From contig JBAOHV010000038.1 of the NCBI GenBank assembly GCA_037045265.1, positions 20,525 to 84,524 of the forward strand: a stretch of DNA of 64,000 nucleotides. The letters run 5' to 3'. The position numbers and the translations under genes were made by a program. Below the pieces are notes generated by a model. The model searched no databases, was not told where the DNA came from, and saw only the letters and a program-made list of their open reading frames with translations. This document shows, piece after piece, positions 8,384 through 19,520 of this stretch. Source of the stretch: JBAOHV01 sp037045265 (GTDB lineage Bacteria > Actinomycetota > Acidimicrobiia > Acidimicrobiales > Microtrichaceae). Within the stretch, counting starts at the first letter, position 1. Every line of letters starts with the position of its first letter.

Positions 8384-10312
8384 TCAGCGGGCGCGGCGTC
8401 GGCCGCCGCGTCGCGACGAATCGTCCCGGCTCGCTCGTTCGACCAGCCACGGATCGAGCCCCCCGAAGGCCTTCTCGGTCGAGCGCACGGCGGCCAGGAC
8501 ACCACGGATCGCACCCCAGCGCTCGGCTGCTTCCATTGCCGATGCGGCGAGTCTCTGGTCGTCGGGAGCGCTGATTGCCACCGAACGAAGCAGATCCCGG
8601 TAGGTCGGCCCGGTCGGACCTGTCGACCCAGCCGACCCGGTCGAGCCGGTCGAGCCGGTCGACCCAGCCGACCCAGCCGACCCAGCCGACCCAGCCGACC
8701 CAGCCGATCCGGTCGACCCAGTCGAGCCGGTCGTACCTGCATCAGCGAGCGCCGCCGCGTGCACGAACCTGTCCTCGGGGTGCAGCCCCGGGTACCAGCG
8801 ATCCCCTATCCGCACCGGCGCGGCCCTGTTCACCAGGTCGTCATGGTCGACGAGCTCGCCGAACGGCCCGGCAGCCAGCTGACGGTGCAGCGCCACGGCG
8901 ACCACGCCGTCGGGGCTGCGCCACAGCTCCACCCGACCGTCGGTCGGGTCACGAAGCGTGTCGGTCGGCGTCGGCGCAGTGAAACCTGCCGCCGGCAGCA
9001 GCTCACGGAGACGTTCCAGGTGCTCGGGCTCCACGAGCAGGTCGACCCGATCGCTGCTGAACAACCATTCCGGGAACAACGTGTCGTGGGCCAGGAGCAT
9101 GTCGCCGACGACGACCGGTAGCGCTTCGTCGGCGACGCCGGCGGCCTCGAGCAGATCCATGACCGCGGCCAGCACCGTCACCGAGTCGGTGGTCGACGGG
9201 AACTCAACGGCGAGGGACTCAACGGCGAGGGACTGCTCCAGCGCCCAGCGGGTCAGACCGCCCGGCTCGTCGGGAACCTCGGTCGCGGCGACCCGGTCGA
9301 CTGTCCGAGCGACCGGGTCGATCACCACTCCCCCGGCGTCGGCGGCTCCCCGAGCGGTCGGCCCGGGGTGCACGCGGACCAGCCGAGCGGAGGGTTCCGC
9401 CGACCCCGGCGCCCTGTCCACGGTGACGAGTCTGCGCCGGTCCGGAGCCCTCAGACCCGCCACGAACTGGGCGGCCTGGGCCGGGCTGGCCTGCACCAGT
9501 TCCCAGACGTCGGCCGCCGACAGGGCGCTGGCCGCCATCGTCGCGGTGAGCGCCTCGGCGTGCTCCGCGTCGACCAGGATCCGGGCCAGGCGCTCCAGAG
9601 CGTCGAGAGGCTCCAACTGCATCGCCCAGACCGCCGAGGACGGGTCCCTGCGCAGGTGCACCACCACGTCGACGGTCGACTGTGGCACCGTTCTGGTCGA
9701 CCCGACGGCCGCCGGAACCACCAGCGCTGCAACTGTTCGTGTCCCCGGGCGGAGCACGACCCGTTCGACACCCACCAGAGCGGCGCCGGCGGCGAGCAGC
9801 TCGTCGAGCACGGCCACCCGATCCGTCGGATCGTCAGCCACGATCACGACACCGACAGGACCGTCGACTCCGTCCAACTCGACACAGCTGGCGGACAGGG
9901 CGAGCCGGTTCGGCCAGTCCGCGACGACCAGGTCGTTCAGGAGTGCAGACAGCACAGGGACAGGGTCGTCGCCCGCTTCGACCCGGGCGAGCTCACGCTG
10001 GTCAGGACCGGTGACGACCAGCGTTGCGCCATCGAGGCCGTGCACTCGTCGTTCGGCGGACCCGCGGGCCACCTTCAGCCGAACGGCGCCGTCGACGACG
10101 CCGCCCGTGGAGATCGAGAGGTGCTCGAACGGCGCGAGCAGCTCCTCGTCGAACTCGCCCCGGAGCTCGACAATCACTCCAGCCAGGTCGAGCCTGACCC
10201 GAGGTGCTGTGAGCAGCGCCGAACGCTGCTCGTCGGCGGCTTCGGCCCACTGGTCCCACTCGTCCCAGTCGTCTCCGGGGCCGAGCGCCATCACGTCGTC
10301 GAACTCACCCAT
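8384..10312 (-). CDS. 642-aa protein of uncertain function, NTP-transferase-5-like C-terminal half with collagen-like insert
   Basis: The frame is open for 642 codons from ATG 10312. Residues about 1-260 alternate strands and helices and include LALSASCVELDGVDGPVGVVIV, loosely like the degenerate HprK-type kinase modules paired with such proteins. Residues about 370-530 (LLEAAGVADEALPVVVGDML, SSDRVDLLVEPEHLERLREL, VAVALHRQL) resemble the uncharacterised NTP_transf_5 nucleotidyltransferase family, with DRVDLLV where that family has its metal-binding D-x-D segment. Residues about 543-585 are a (G-S-T/A)n collagen-like tract. No enzyme activity can be assigned with confidence. The gene stands alone, with a 540-bp structured gap upstream. 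Confidence 0.4.
   Translation of the reverse strand: MGEFDDVMALGPGDDWDEWDQWAEAADEQRSALLTAPRVRLDLAGVIVELRGEFDEELLAPFEHLSISTGGVVDGAVRLKVARGSAERRVHGLDGATLVVTGPDQRELARVEAGDDPVPVLSALLNDLVVADWPNRLALSASCVELDGVDGPVGVVIVADDPTDRVAVLDELLAAGAALVGVERVVLRPGTRTVAALVVPAAVGSTRTVPQSTVDVVVHLRRDPSSAVWAMQLEPLDALERLARILVDAEHAEALTATMAASALSAADVWELVQASPAQAAQFVAGLRAPDRRRLVTVDRAPGSAEPSARLVRVHPGPTARGAADAGGVVIDPVARTVDRVAATEVPDEPGGLTRWALEQSLAVESLAVEFPSTTDSVTVLAAVMDLLEAAGVADEALPVVVGDMLLAHDTLFPEWLFSSDRVDLLVEPEHLERLRELLPAAGFTAPTPTDTLRDPTDGRVELWRSPDGVVAVALHRQLAAGPFGELVDHDDLVNRAAPVRIGDRWYPGLHPEDRFVHAAALADAGTTGSTGSTGSAGSAGSAGSAGSAGSTGSTGSTGSAGSTGPTGPTYRDLLRSVAISAPDDQRLAASAMEAAERWGAIRGVLAAVRSTEKAFGGLDPWLVERASRDDSSRRGGRRRAR
8608..8740. 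repeat. 9-bp-based tandem repeat coding for a collagen-like (Gly-x-y)n tract
   Basis: The plus strand repeats CGACCCAGC and CGAGCCGGT. On the minus strand this encodes repeated Gly-Ser-Ala and Gly-Ser-Thr triplets ending GSTGPTGPTYRD. The tract stays in frame throughout. Confidence 0.85.
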
Positions 10313-10393
10313 CGGCGTTCACCGCATCCAAGGTTACGGGTGCCGGCCCCGCATCGGAAACGCCACGAGGAGCGACTCAGGCAACGCACGGCC

Positions 10394-10426
10394 GGGATGG
10401 TGGGCGAGGCGTGCGCCCGCCATCCC
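10394..10426. other. Stable hairpin in the gap upstream of the 642-aa gene
   Basis: GGGATGG (10394-10400) pairs with CCATCCC (10420-10426). Inside, GGGCG (10402-10406) pairs with CGCCC (10414-10418) around a 7-nt loop. A second GC-rich palindrome, AGGCCGG-GG-CCGGCCT, lies near 10471-10486. The stretch 10313-10600 has no gene I can support. It could be a structured 5' leader of the minus-strand gene, but I recognise no riboswitch class. Confidence 0.35.
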
Positions 10427-10641
10427 GTGTTGCGTGCCGTGGGTACTTCGGAATGTTCCCCATCCGGGAGGCCGGGGCCGGCCTGAGGGGATCGGGCCGG
10501 ATTCCTCCCGGGGCGCTTTCCCTTCGGTCCCAGCATCGGACCCTAGGACCTATTGATTCGCCCAACAACCATCGTTTCGTACCATTTTGGCGGGGTCTTG
10601 GAGCGGGGGTTTGGAGCGGGGGTGTCTGGTGTTCGGCGCGC

Positions 10642-10760
10642 CGCCGCGTTGCAACGAAACGACCCCGGACAGGACCGGACCGGACCGGCTGGCGAGCAGC
10701 GCGCCGCGTTGCAACGAAAGCAGCCTACTGGCGGTCGAGCAATTCGTCGCAACGCGGCGC
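10642..10760. repeat. Palindromic repeat family 2, locus A
   Basis: Two direct copies of CGCCGCGTTGCAACGAAA (10642 and 10702) are followed by an inverted copy. GCGCCGCGTTGCAACGAA (10701-10718) pairs with TTCGTCGCAACGCGGCGC (10743-10760) at 17 of 18 positions across a 24-nt loop. The right arm AATTCGTCGCAACGCGGCG (10741-10759) is identical to one at 39721-39739. The repeat lies downstream of nuoN and upstream of another minus-strand gene. Confidence 0.85.
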
Positions 10761-10780
10761 GATTCCCGACACCGCGCTCA

Positions 10781-10799
10781 CTGGCCGGCCACCGGCCAG
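10781..10799 (-). terminator. Hairpin terminator of the nuo operon
   Basis: CTGGCCGG and CCGGCCAG form a perfect 8-bp stem with the 3-nt loop CCA, about 53 nt beyond the nuoN stop. Confidence 0.5.
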
Positions 10800-10851
10800 C
10801 CACAAACCCACCGCCAACTCAAGGCACCGCCACGGCGAACCGGTTCGCGGG

Positions 10852-12404
10852 TCAGTTGCCGAACGCGACGAGCTGGGCGACTGCGTCGCCGGCCACATCG
10901 GTCGCCGCGTCGGGCAGGATGCCCAGCCACAGCGTCCCGAGCACTGCCAACCCCAACGCGATCGCCGCACCCGCAGGCATGCGCACCGCGGGACCTTCGA
11001 GCTCCGCTTCGGCGCCGCCGTACTCGTTGCCGTCGAAGTACATCGCCACGATGATCCGCAGGTACAGGAACGCACCGATCACCGCCGACACCATCGCGAT
11101 CACCGCCAGCACGTACTGCCCCTGATCGACCGCCGCGTTGATCACGTAGAACTTCGCCAGGAAGCCACCGGTAAAGGGCACACCGGCCTGGGCCAGCAGG
11201 AACACCGTGAACAACAGCGCTGTGCCGGGATGCTTGGCGGCCAGACCCTTGTAGTCGGCCAGGCTGTGGAGCCCGTCGCCACCTCGGCCCAACACGGTGA
11301 CCACGCCGAAGCTGCCGACCACCATGAACGTGTAGGCCAGCAGGTAGAACAGCGCCGCGGCGGTGCCCTGCGCGGACGACGCCTCGACCGCCACCAGGAT
11401 GAACCCAGCGTGGCTGATCGACGAGTAGGCCAGCATGCGCTTGACGTTGGTCTGCACCACCGCCAGCAGCGAGCCGACCAGCAGGCTCAACACCGCCAGC
11501 GTGTAGACCATCGGGCGCCAATCGGCCGAGTAGGTCGGCCCGAGCGTCACGACGAACACCCGCAGCAGACCGGCGAAACCAGCGGCCTTGATGGCCGAGG
11601 CCATGAAGCCCGAGATCGGCGAGGGCGAACCCTGGTACACGTCGGGCACCCAGCTGTGGAACGGCACCGCGCCGACCTTGAACCCGAAGCCCACCAACAT
11701 GAACGCCATGCCGGCCAGCAGTAGCCCGTTCTGGGTGATCACCACGTCCGAAAGGAACGTCTGGATCTTCACCAGGTTCGTCGAACCGGTGGCCCCGTAG
11801 GTCAAGGCGATCCCGTAGAGCAGGAACGCCGACGCGAACGCGCCGAGCACGAAGTACTTGAGCCCGGCCTCCTGCGACGAGCTGCGACGGGCGTGCATCG
11901 ACGCCAGGACATACGCGGCGACCGAGAGGATCTCGAGCCCTACGAACAACACGATCAGATCGTTCGCCGAGGCCATGGTCACCCCGCCGCTGGCGGACAG
12001 CATGACCAGCACGTACCACTCGGGACCTTCCAGGTCCTCACGGCGCAGGTAACCGTCGAGCAGCAGTGCGCCCAACGCGACCGAGATGCAGATCACACCG
12101 GTGACGAACAGCGAGAAGCCGTCAAGACCCACCGCCCCGGCCATGACGGTCGAGGCCCCCTGGTCCTGGACCCGCTGCCACAGCGGCACGATCGCCACGA
12201 AAGCAGCAACTGCTACCACCACGGTCCACGCGGCGTGGAACCATCTCGGCAGACGGCCACGAACCAACGACACGACGGTCAGCAGCAACACGCCGCCGAG
12301 CATCAGGATCAGGTTCGGCGCGATCGCCGACCAGATGATCTCTGGGGTCTGGGTCGCCGAATCCGGGGAGAGGATCAGCGGCCCGTCCTGGAGCACCGAA
12401 GCGA

Positions 12405-12408
<4 letters not shown>
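10852..12408 (-). CDS. nuoN: NADH-quinone oxidoreductase subunit N
   Basis: This is a proton-pumping, antiporter-like membrane subunit of complex I, last gene of the nuo operon. The 518-aa frame is intact and has about 14 hydrophobic helices. It includes the transporter core (VMLSASGGVTMASANDLIVL, GLEILSVAAYVLASMHARR) and the lysine/histidine-bearing helices KVGAVPFHSWVPDVYQGSP and VKRMLAYSSISHAGFI. Length fits the family. The ATG at 12408 overlaps the nuoM stop as ATGA. Confidence 0.97.
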
Positions 12409-14038
<1,630 letters not shown>

Positions 14039-14042
<4 letters not shown>

Positions 14043-15988
14043 AGGTTCATCCTCGTGACGATGTAGGCCAACAGGAGCACTGCGCCGGCACCGATGCCGA
14101 GCGCGTAGCTGCGGATCAGTCCGTTCTGGAGCCCGCGGAGACGACCACCGAGCCCGGCGGCGCCGGCGGCGACACCGCCGACGGCACCGTCGACGACCGC
14201 CTTGTCGAAGTCGGCAGTTGCCTGGAACGAAGCCTCGCCGGGACCACTGACGATCTTGGCGTAGGTGTCGTCGATGTACCAGGCGTGGGCGAAGACGGGC
14301 TTCTCGATCTTGGCGGGATCGAGCTTGCGACGCGAGTACACGGTGTAGGAGAGGAAGATGCCGATCGCCGCGGTGGTGATCGCACCCGAGGCCAGACCCA
14401 ACAGCACCGGCGCGGACGGCAGATGGTGCTCGTAGACCAGCACCGGCTCGAGCCAGTGCTCCAGGCGTTGGAACTGGTCGGAGAACGGCAGGTTCATCAA
14501 CCCGGCGATCGCCGAGAAGCCGGCGAGCACGATCAGCGGCAGGAGCATCGTCGTCGACGACTCACGCGGGGTGAAGTCGGGAGTCAGGCCGTGGTGATCG
14601 TCGTGGGCCGCATCGTCGACATGGGCGTCGTCGGCGTGGACCGCAGCGTGCTCGTCGCGCCACTGCTCCTTGCCGAAGAACACCATGATCAGCTGGCGGG
14701 TCATGTAGAACGCGGTGAGCGCCGCCACGCACAGGCCCAGGAACCACAGGACCGGACCCGCCGGACCCGAGTTGAACGACCCGGCGAGCACCTCGTCCTT
14801 GGACCAGAAGCCCGACATGGGCGGCACACCCGAGATCGACAACCAGCCGATGAAGAACGTCACGAACGTGACGGGCAGGTACTTGCGCAGGTTGCCGAAA
14901 CGGCGCATGTCCTGTTCGTGGGCCATCGAGTTGATGACCGCTCCGGCACCCAGGAACAGCAACGCCTTGAAGAACGCGTGGGTGATCATGTGGAACACGC
15001 CGGCGACATAGGTCTGGGTGCCGACCGCCAGGAACATGTATCCGAGCTGCGAGACCGTCGAATAGGCCAGCACCTTCTTGATGTCGGTCTGGGCGACCGC
15101 CGCGGTCGCGGCGACCAGCGCGGTGAGCACACCGACCCAGGCGATCACGTCGTTCGCCCAACCGGCCTGGGCCATGATCGGGTTGAGCCGGGTGATCAGG
15201 TAGACGCCCGCGGTGACCATCGTCGCGGCGTGGATCAACGCCGAGACCGGCGTCGGGCCCGCCATGGCGTCGGGCAGCCACACGAACAGCGGCAGCTGGG
15301 CGGACTTGCCGACCGCGCCCAGGAAGAACAGCAGTGCGATCGCCGTCGCGGTGCCGGCGGCGATACCGGGCGCCGCGGAGCGGATGTCGGTGTAGTTGAC
15401 CGAGCCGACCGTGACGAACACCAGGAACGTGCCGAGCATGAAACCGAAGTCGCCGATGCGGTTCGTGACGAACGCCTTCTTGCCGGCCGACGCATTGGCC
15501 GGGTCGGTGTGCCAGAACGAGATCAGCAGGTACGAACAGGCCCCCACTCCCTCCCAGCCGAGGAACGTGAGCACCAGGTTGTCGCCCAGCACCAGCAGCA
15601 GCATCGAGGCGATGAACAGGTTCAGGTAGACGAAGAACTTGGAGAACTTCGGGTCGCCCTTCATGTACCCGATCGAGTACAGGTGGATCAGAGATCCGAT
15701 GAACGTGATGAACAGGCACATCAGGATCGACAGCGGGTCGACCATGAAACCGATGTCCACGTTGAAGCTGCCCGAAGGGATCCAGCTGAACAGCGTCTGT
15801 TCGAAGAGGCGCTCCTCGGCGGGCAGCGAGGCCAGGTCGAAGAAGACCTTGAGCGACACGAGGAAGCTCACGGCGACAACACCGGTGCCGACGACGCCGG
15901 CGCCCGGGTCGCCCAGCTTGCGACCCGCGACCATGAGCAGCACGAAGCCGAACAGCGGCAGTGCGGGGATGAGCCAGATCAGATCCAT
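14039..15988 (-). CDS. nuoL: NADH-quinone oxidoreductase subunit L
   Basis: This is the largest antiporter-like subunit of complex I (649 aa, intact), with the long lateral helix expected at the C-terminus. Motifs include FLGWEGVGACSYLLISFWH, QLPLFVWLPDAMAGPTPVSA and TDIKKVLAYSTVSQLGYMFL. An unusual His/Asp-rich loop (residues about 440-470: DEHAAVHADDAHVDDAAHDD then HHG) lies between late helices. Similar tails occur on NuoF and NuoI. The frame overlaps nuoM by ATGA, and nuoK ends 4 nt upstream of its start. Confidence 0.97.
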
Positions 15989-15992
15989 GCGC

Positions 15993-16304
15993 TCAGCCCC
16001 TCATCAACGAGATGTCGTCGGCGTCGGCGCTCTCGCGTCGGCGCATGATCGCCACGATGATCCCCAGACCGACCACGACCTCGGCCGCGGCGACCACCAG
16101 CACGAAGAACACGATCGCCTGACCGGCCACGTCGTCGAGCGCTCGTGAGAACGCCACGAAGCTCAGGTTCACGGCGTTGAGCATCAACTCGACGCACATG
16201 AACATGACCAGCGGGTTGCGGCGCACCAGCAGGCCGACCGCACCGATCGTGAAGATCAGCGCGGCGAGCACCAGGTACCAGGTCTGGGTGAGCTCGATGC
16301 TCAT
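15993..16304 (-). CDS. nuoK: NADH-quinone oxidoreductase subunit K
   Basis: This small membrane subunit of complex I has 103 aa and three helices: TWYLVLAALIFTIGAVGLLV, RNPLVMFMCVELMLNAVNLS with the conserved glutamate, and AIVFFVLVVAAAEVVVGLGI. The start ATG 16304 is fixed by the ATGA overlap with the nuoJ stop and by alignment with the family. Confidence 0.96.
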   Translation of the reverse strand: MSIELTQTWYLVLAALIFTIGAVGLLVRRNPLVMFMCVELMLNAVNLSFVAFSRALDDVAGQAIVFFVLVVAAAEVVVGLGIIVAIMRRRESADADDISLMRG

Positions 16305-16966
16305 CGCTCGACCTCCTCGACCGGCGCTTCGGCGGGATCGGCGGCGGCATCGATCTGCGCGCCATCGAGGTCGGCTCGTGCGGCCGCATGCTCGCGGAGC
16401 CGGTCGGCGGTGGTCCCGTCGGGGAACTCCGCCAGGTCGATCGGGCTGGCTGCCCGACGGGCAAGCACGACCGCGCCGACGACGGCGACGGTCAGGAGCA
16501 CCGCGGTGATCTCGACGGCGAAGATGTAGTCGGTGAAAAGGGTGCGGCCCAGCAGGTTGATGTCGGGCTCGCCGCCCGACAACGCTGCGAGAGCGGACTG
16601 CTCGCCGGTGATGCGGGCGGTGCTCGACAGCAGCGCCGTCAGGGTCAACCCGAGGATGGCTATGCCGACGAGGATCGCCGCTGGGCGTTGACCCAGGATC
16701 GGCTCGGTCTCGATCTGTTCGGACCGGTCGACGCCCAACAACATGATGACGAACAGGAACAGGATGACGATCGCCCCGGCGTAGACGATCACCTGGATCG
16801 CCGCCAGGAAGTAGGCCTCCTGGGCGATGAACAGCACGGCGACGCCGAACAGGGTGGCGATCAGGCTCAGCGCGCTGTGCACCGGATTGCGGAACAGCAC
16901 GACTCCGAGCGCACCTCCGAGGCAGATCGCTCCGGTCACCAGGAAGGTGAACATCTCGACCCTCAT
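16301..16966 (-). CDS. nuoJ: NADH-quinone oxidoreductase subunit J
   Basis: This membrane subunit of complex I has five helices, including VLFRNPVHSALSLIATLFGV and QVIVYAGAIVILFLFVIMLL, the latter holding the pi-bulge region. I chose ATG 16966 (MRVEMFTFLV) because it overlaps the nuoI stop as ATGA. An ATG 12 nt earlier is possible. At 221 aa it has an acidic C-terminal tail of about 45 residues (TTADRLREHAAARADLDGAQ) beyond the last helix. Confidence 0.95.
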   Translation of the reverse strand: MRVEMFTFLVTGAICLGGALGVVLFRNPVHSALSLIATLFGVAVLFIAQEAYFLAAIQVIVYAGAIVILFLFVIMLLGVDRSEQIETEPILGQRPAAILVGIAILGLTLTALLSSTARITGEQSALAALSGGEPDINLLGRTLFTDYIFAVEITAVLLTVAVVGAVVLARRAASPIDLAEFPDGTTADRLREHAAARADLDGAQIDAAADPAEAPVEEVER

Positions 16967-18291
16967 CGACGCCCCCATCCACGGCGGCGACGGCCACCGT
17001 TCCTGGGTTCCGACTCGGGCTCGTCGGGCAGATCGAAGAAGCCCGATCCTGCCGGCCGGGCCGGTGTCGGGTCGGGGTCGCCTGCCGCCTTGTCGTCGGG
17101 GGGACTGTCGTCGCCGGGACTGTCGTCGGCTGAACTGTCGTCGGTGGCGGGCAGTTCTTCGGTGAAGGACTCTTCGGGAGCGGGCACCTGGACGGGCTCC
17201 TCGGGGGCAACTGGTTCGGGTTCGGGCTCGGGCTCGGCCGCTCTGACCGGCTGGCTGGCAGGAGCGGAAGGGACATCGAGCACATCGGCGTCGCCGGCGT
17301 CGAACAGGCCGGCAGGACGTGGCGCCGGGGCGGGCTCGGGGGCGGTTGCCGATCGTTCGATCTGGTCGTCGGCACCTGCGTCGAACACCGCGGCGCTCGA
17401 CAGCGGCGACGGAGCGGCGTCGTCAGCGGTGTCGTCAGCGGGTCGTCGGGCGAGACGAGGTCGTCGGACGAGACGAGGTCCTCGACCGGAACGAAGTCGT
17501 CGGCCGGCTCGGGAAGATCGTGATGGTCGTCATGACCGAAGTGACCGTCGTGACTGTCGTGACTGTCGTCGTGGTCGTCGTGACCGTCGTGGTCGTCGTG
17601 CTCGTCGTGGTGGCCGTCGTGGTCGTCGTGACCGGCGTAGGTCGTCGTGCTCGTCGACCGGTTCAGCCACGGGCGCTCCGTCGACCCGGCCGCCGCCCTC
17701 GGGGGCACGAACGCCGTAGCCGAGCTCGCTCGCCCAGGCGACTATCCCGACGAAGTCGGCGTCACCGCCGGGCGAAGTCGCCCGCATCCAGCCCGACGCC
17801 AGCTCGGCCGCGTCGTAACCGCCGTCCCAGTTCTCCCACGGCAACTGCTGCGGGCGGCCGTCGTCACCGACGACCAGCTCCGCCTTGGTGTAGATCGCGT
17901 CGTCGCGGTTCGTGAAGGCGAACTCGAACAACTTGGACTCGGTGATCGCCTGCGTCGGGCACGCCTCGACGCACAGGTCGCAGTGGATGCAACGCAGGTA
18001 GTTGATCTCGTAGATGAACCCGAACCGCTCGCCGGGCGAGGTCGGGTCGTCCGGGTCGTTGTCGGCGCCGCGCACGTAGATGCACTTCGCGGGACAGACA
18101 CCGGCGCAGAGCTCGCAGCCGATGCACTTCTCCATACCGTCCGCGTAGCGGTTGAGCACGTGGCGACCGTGGAAGCGCTCGGGCTTGGGGCGCACGACCT
18201 CGGGGTACTCGAGGGTGACACGCCGGCCGCTGTCGCTGCCGGGTGACAGCCACTTCTTGATCGTCACTCCGAATCCATCGAGGTAGCCCAT
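16963..18291 (-). CDS. nuoI: NADH-quinone oxidoreductase subunit I with a very long His/Asp- and Pro/Glu-rich C-terminal tail, frameshifted in the tail
   Basis: The first 165 residues from ATG 18291 are a normal NuoI. They hold two 8-iron ferredoxin motifs, CIGCELCAGVCP and CIHCDLCVEACP, for clusters N6a and N6b. The tail continues for roughly 270 codons. It has a tract alternating His, Asp and Gly (about 17640-17525, for example GHDDHDGHHDEHDDHDGHDD), then acidic and proline-rich sequence (PEPEPEPVAPEEPVQVPAPE), ending basic (GRRRRGWGRR). Frames change near 17640 and near 17420. The tail's last codon overlaps the nuoJ start by ATGA, arguing that the extension is genuine and translated. Usual NuoI length is 150-220 aa. 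Confidence 0.85.
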
Positions 18292-19520
18292 CAGCGCTGC
18301 TCCCCCGAATCGATCGCGGCTGTCTTGGACGCGCCGGCCCTTATCGACAGGCGCAACAACAGGGCGCCGACCGCCACACCGGCGACGCCGACCAGTCCGG
18401 TGGCAACCACCGCGCCGGCGTCGAGGCCGTCATCGGCAGCGACACGCACTCCGGCGAGGATCAGGAACCAGCCGAGGGCGAGGGGGATCAGGACCTTCCA
18501 ACCCAGGTCCATGAGCTGGTCGTAGCGCAGGCGGGGCAACGTCGCCCGGAACAGCACGAACATGCACAGGAAGACGAAGACCTTGGCGAAGAACCAGACG
18601 AACGGCAGCACGTAGTCGGACACCCAGCCGGTGATGCCGAAGTCCGGGCCGGACGGACCGCCGAAGAACAGCGTGACGATGATCGCCGACATGGTGACGG
18701 TGTTGAGGAACTCGGCGAGGAAGAACATGGCGAAGCGGAACGACGAGTACTCGGTGTGGTAGCCGCCGACGATCTCCTGTTCGGCCTCGACCAGGTCGAA
18801 CGGTGGGCGGTTGAGCTCGGCGGTGCCGGCGATCGTGAACACGATGAACGGGATCAGACCGGTCATCCAGAGGTTCCACTGGAACCCGGCCTGGCCGTCG
18901 ACGATCCGGTTGGTCGACAACGACCCGGCGAGCAGCAGCACTGCCGCGAGCGACAGGCCGAGCGCCGCTTCGTAGGAGATCATCTGCGCGGTGGCGCGCA
19001 CCGAGCCGAGCAGCGGGTACTTGGACCCCGACGCCCAACCGGCGAGCATCACGCCGTAGACGGCGACCGACGACATGGCGAGGAACAAGAGGATCCCGAT
19101 CTGCGGATCCGCGACCTGCATGAACGTCTTCTCGCCGAGGATCGTTACGATTCCGTCGTTGTCGCCGTTGAAGTTGCCGGCGACCGGCACGATCGTGAAC
19201 GTCACGAACGCCGGGACGAGCATGAGGAACGGGGCGATCTTGAACACCGCCCGGTCGGCCTTCTCGGGGATCAGGTCCTCTTTGAGGATCAGCTTCATGC
19301 CGTCGGCGAGGGTCTGGAACAGCCCGAACGGACCTGCACGGTTCGGACCGAACCGGTTCTGCATGTCGGCGATGAGCTTGCGCTCGAACCAGACCATCAG
19401 GATCACCGAGACCAGCAGGCCGGCGAACGCGACCAGGACCTTGATGAGAACGACGATCAACTGGTCGAGACCGATCTCGCCGGACAGCAGCGGATCGGCG
19501 GCCAGGATCAGCGACGTCAT
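18291..19520 (-). CDS. nuoH: NADH-quinone oxidoreductase subunit H
   Basis: This membrane subunit of complex I helps form the quinone chamber. The 409-aa frame from ATG 19520 is intact, with eight or nine helices. Conserved segments are VWFERKLIADMQNRFGPNRA, GPFGLFQTLADGMKLILKED and AGTAELNRPPFDLVEAEQEI, followed by VGGYHTEYSSFRF. The start overlaps the nuoG stop (ATGA) and the stop shares a base with the nuoI start (TGATG). The C-terminal 50 residues add one extra hydrophobic helix and a basic tail. Confidence 0.97.
   Translation of the reverse strand: MTSLILAADPLLSGEIGLDQLIVVLIKVLVAFAGLLVSVILMVWFERKLIADMQNRFGPNRAGPFGLFQTLADGMKLILKEDLIPEKADRAVFKIAPFLMLVPAFVTFTIVPVAGNFNGDNDGIVTILGEKTFMQVADPQIGILLFLAMSSVAVYGVMLAGWASGSKYPLLGSVRATAQMISYEAALGLSLAAVLLLAGSLSTNRIVDGQAGFQWNLWMTGLIPFIVFTIAGTAELNRPPFDLVEAEQEIVGGYHTEYSSFRFAMFFLAEFLNTVTMSAIIVTLFFGGPSGPDFGITGWVSDYVLPFVWFFAKVFVFLCMFVLFRATLPRLRYDQLMDLGWKVLIPLALGWFLILAGVRVAADDGLDAGAVVATGLVGVAGVAVGALLLRLSIRAGASKTAAIDSGEQR

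Noticed and set aside
10321..10560. Known riboswitch (c-di-GMP, c-di-AMP, cobalamin or TPP class)
   Set aside because: Hairpins are present but I could not find the conserved core bases of any of these classes on either strand.
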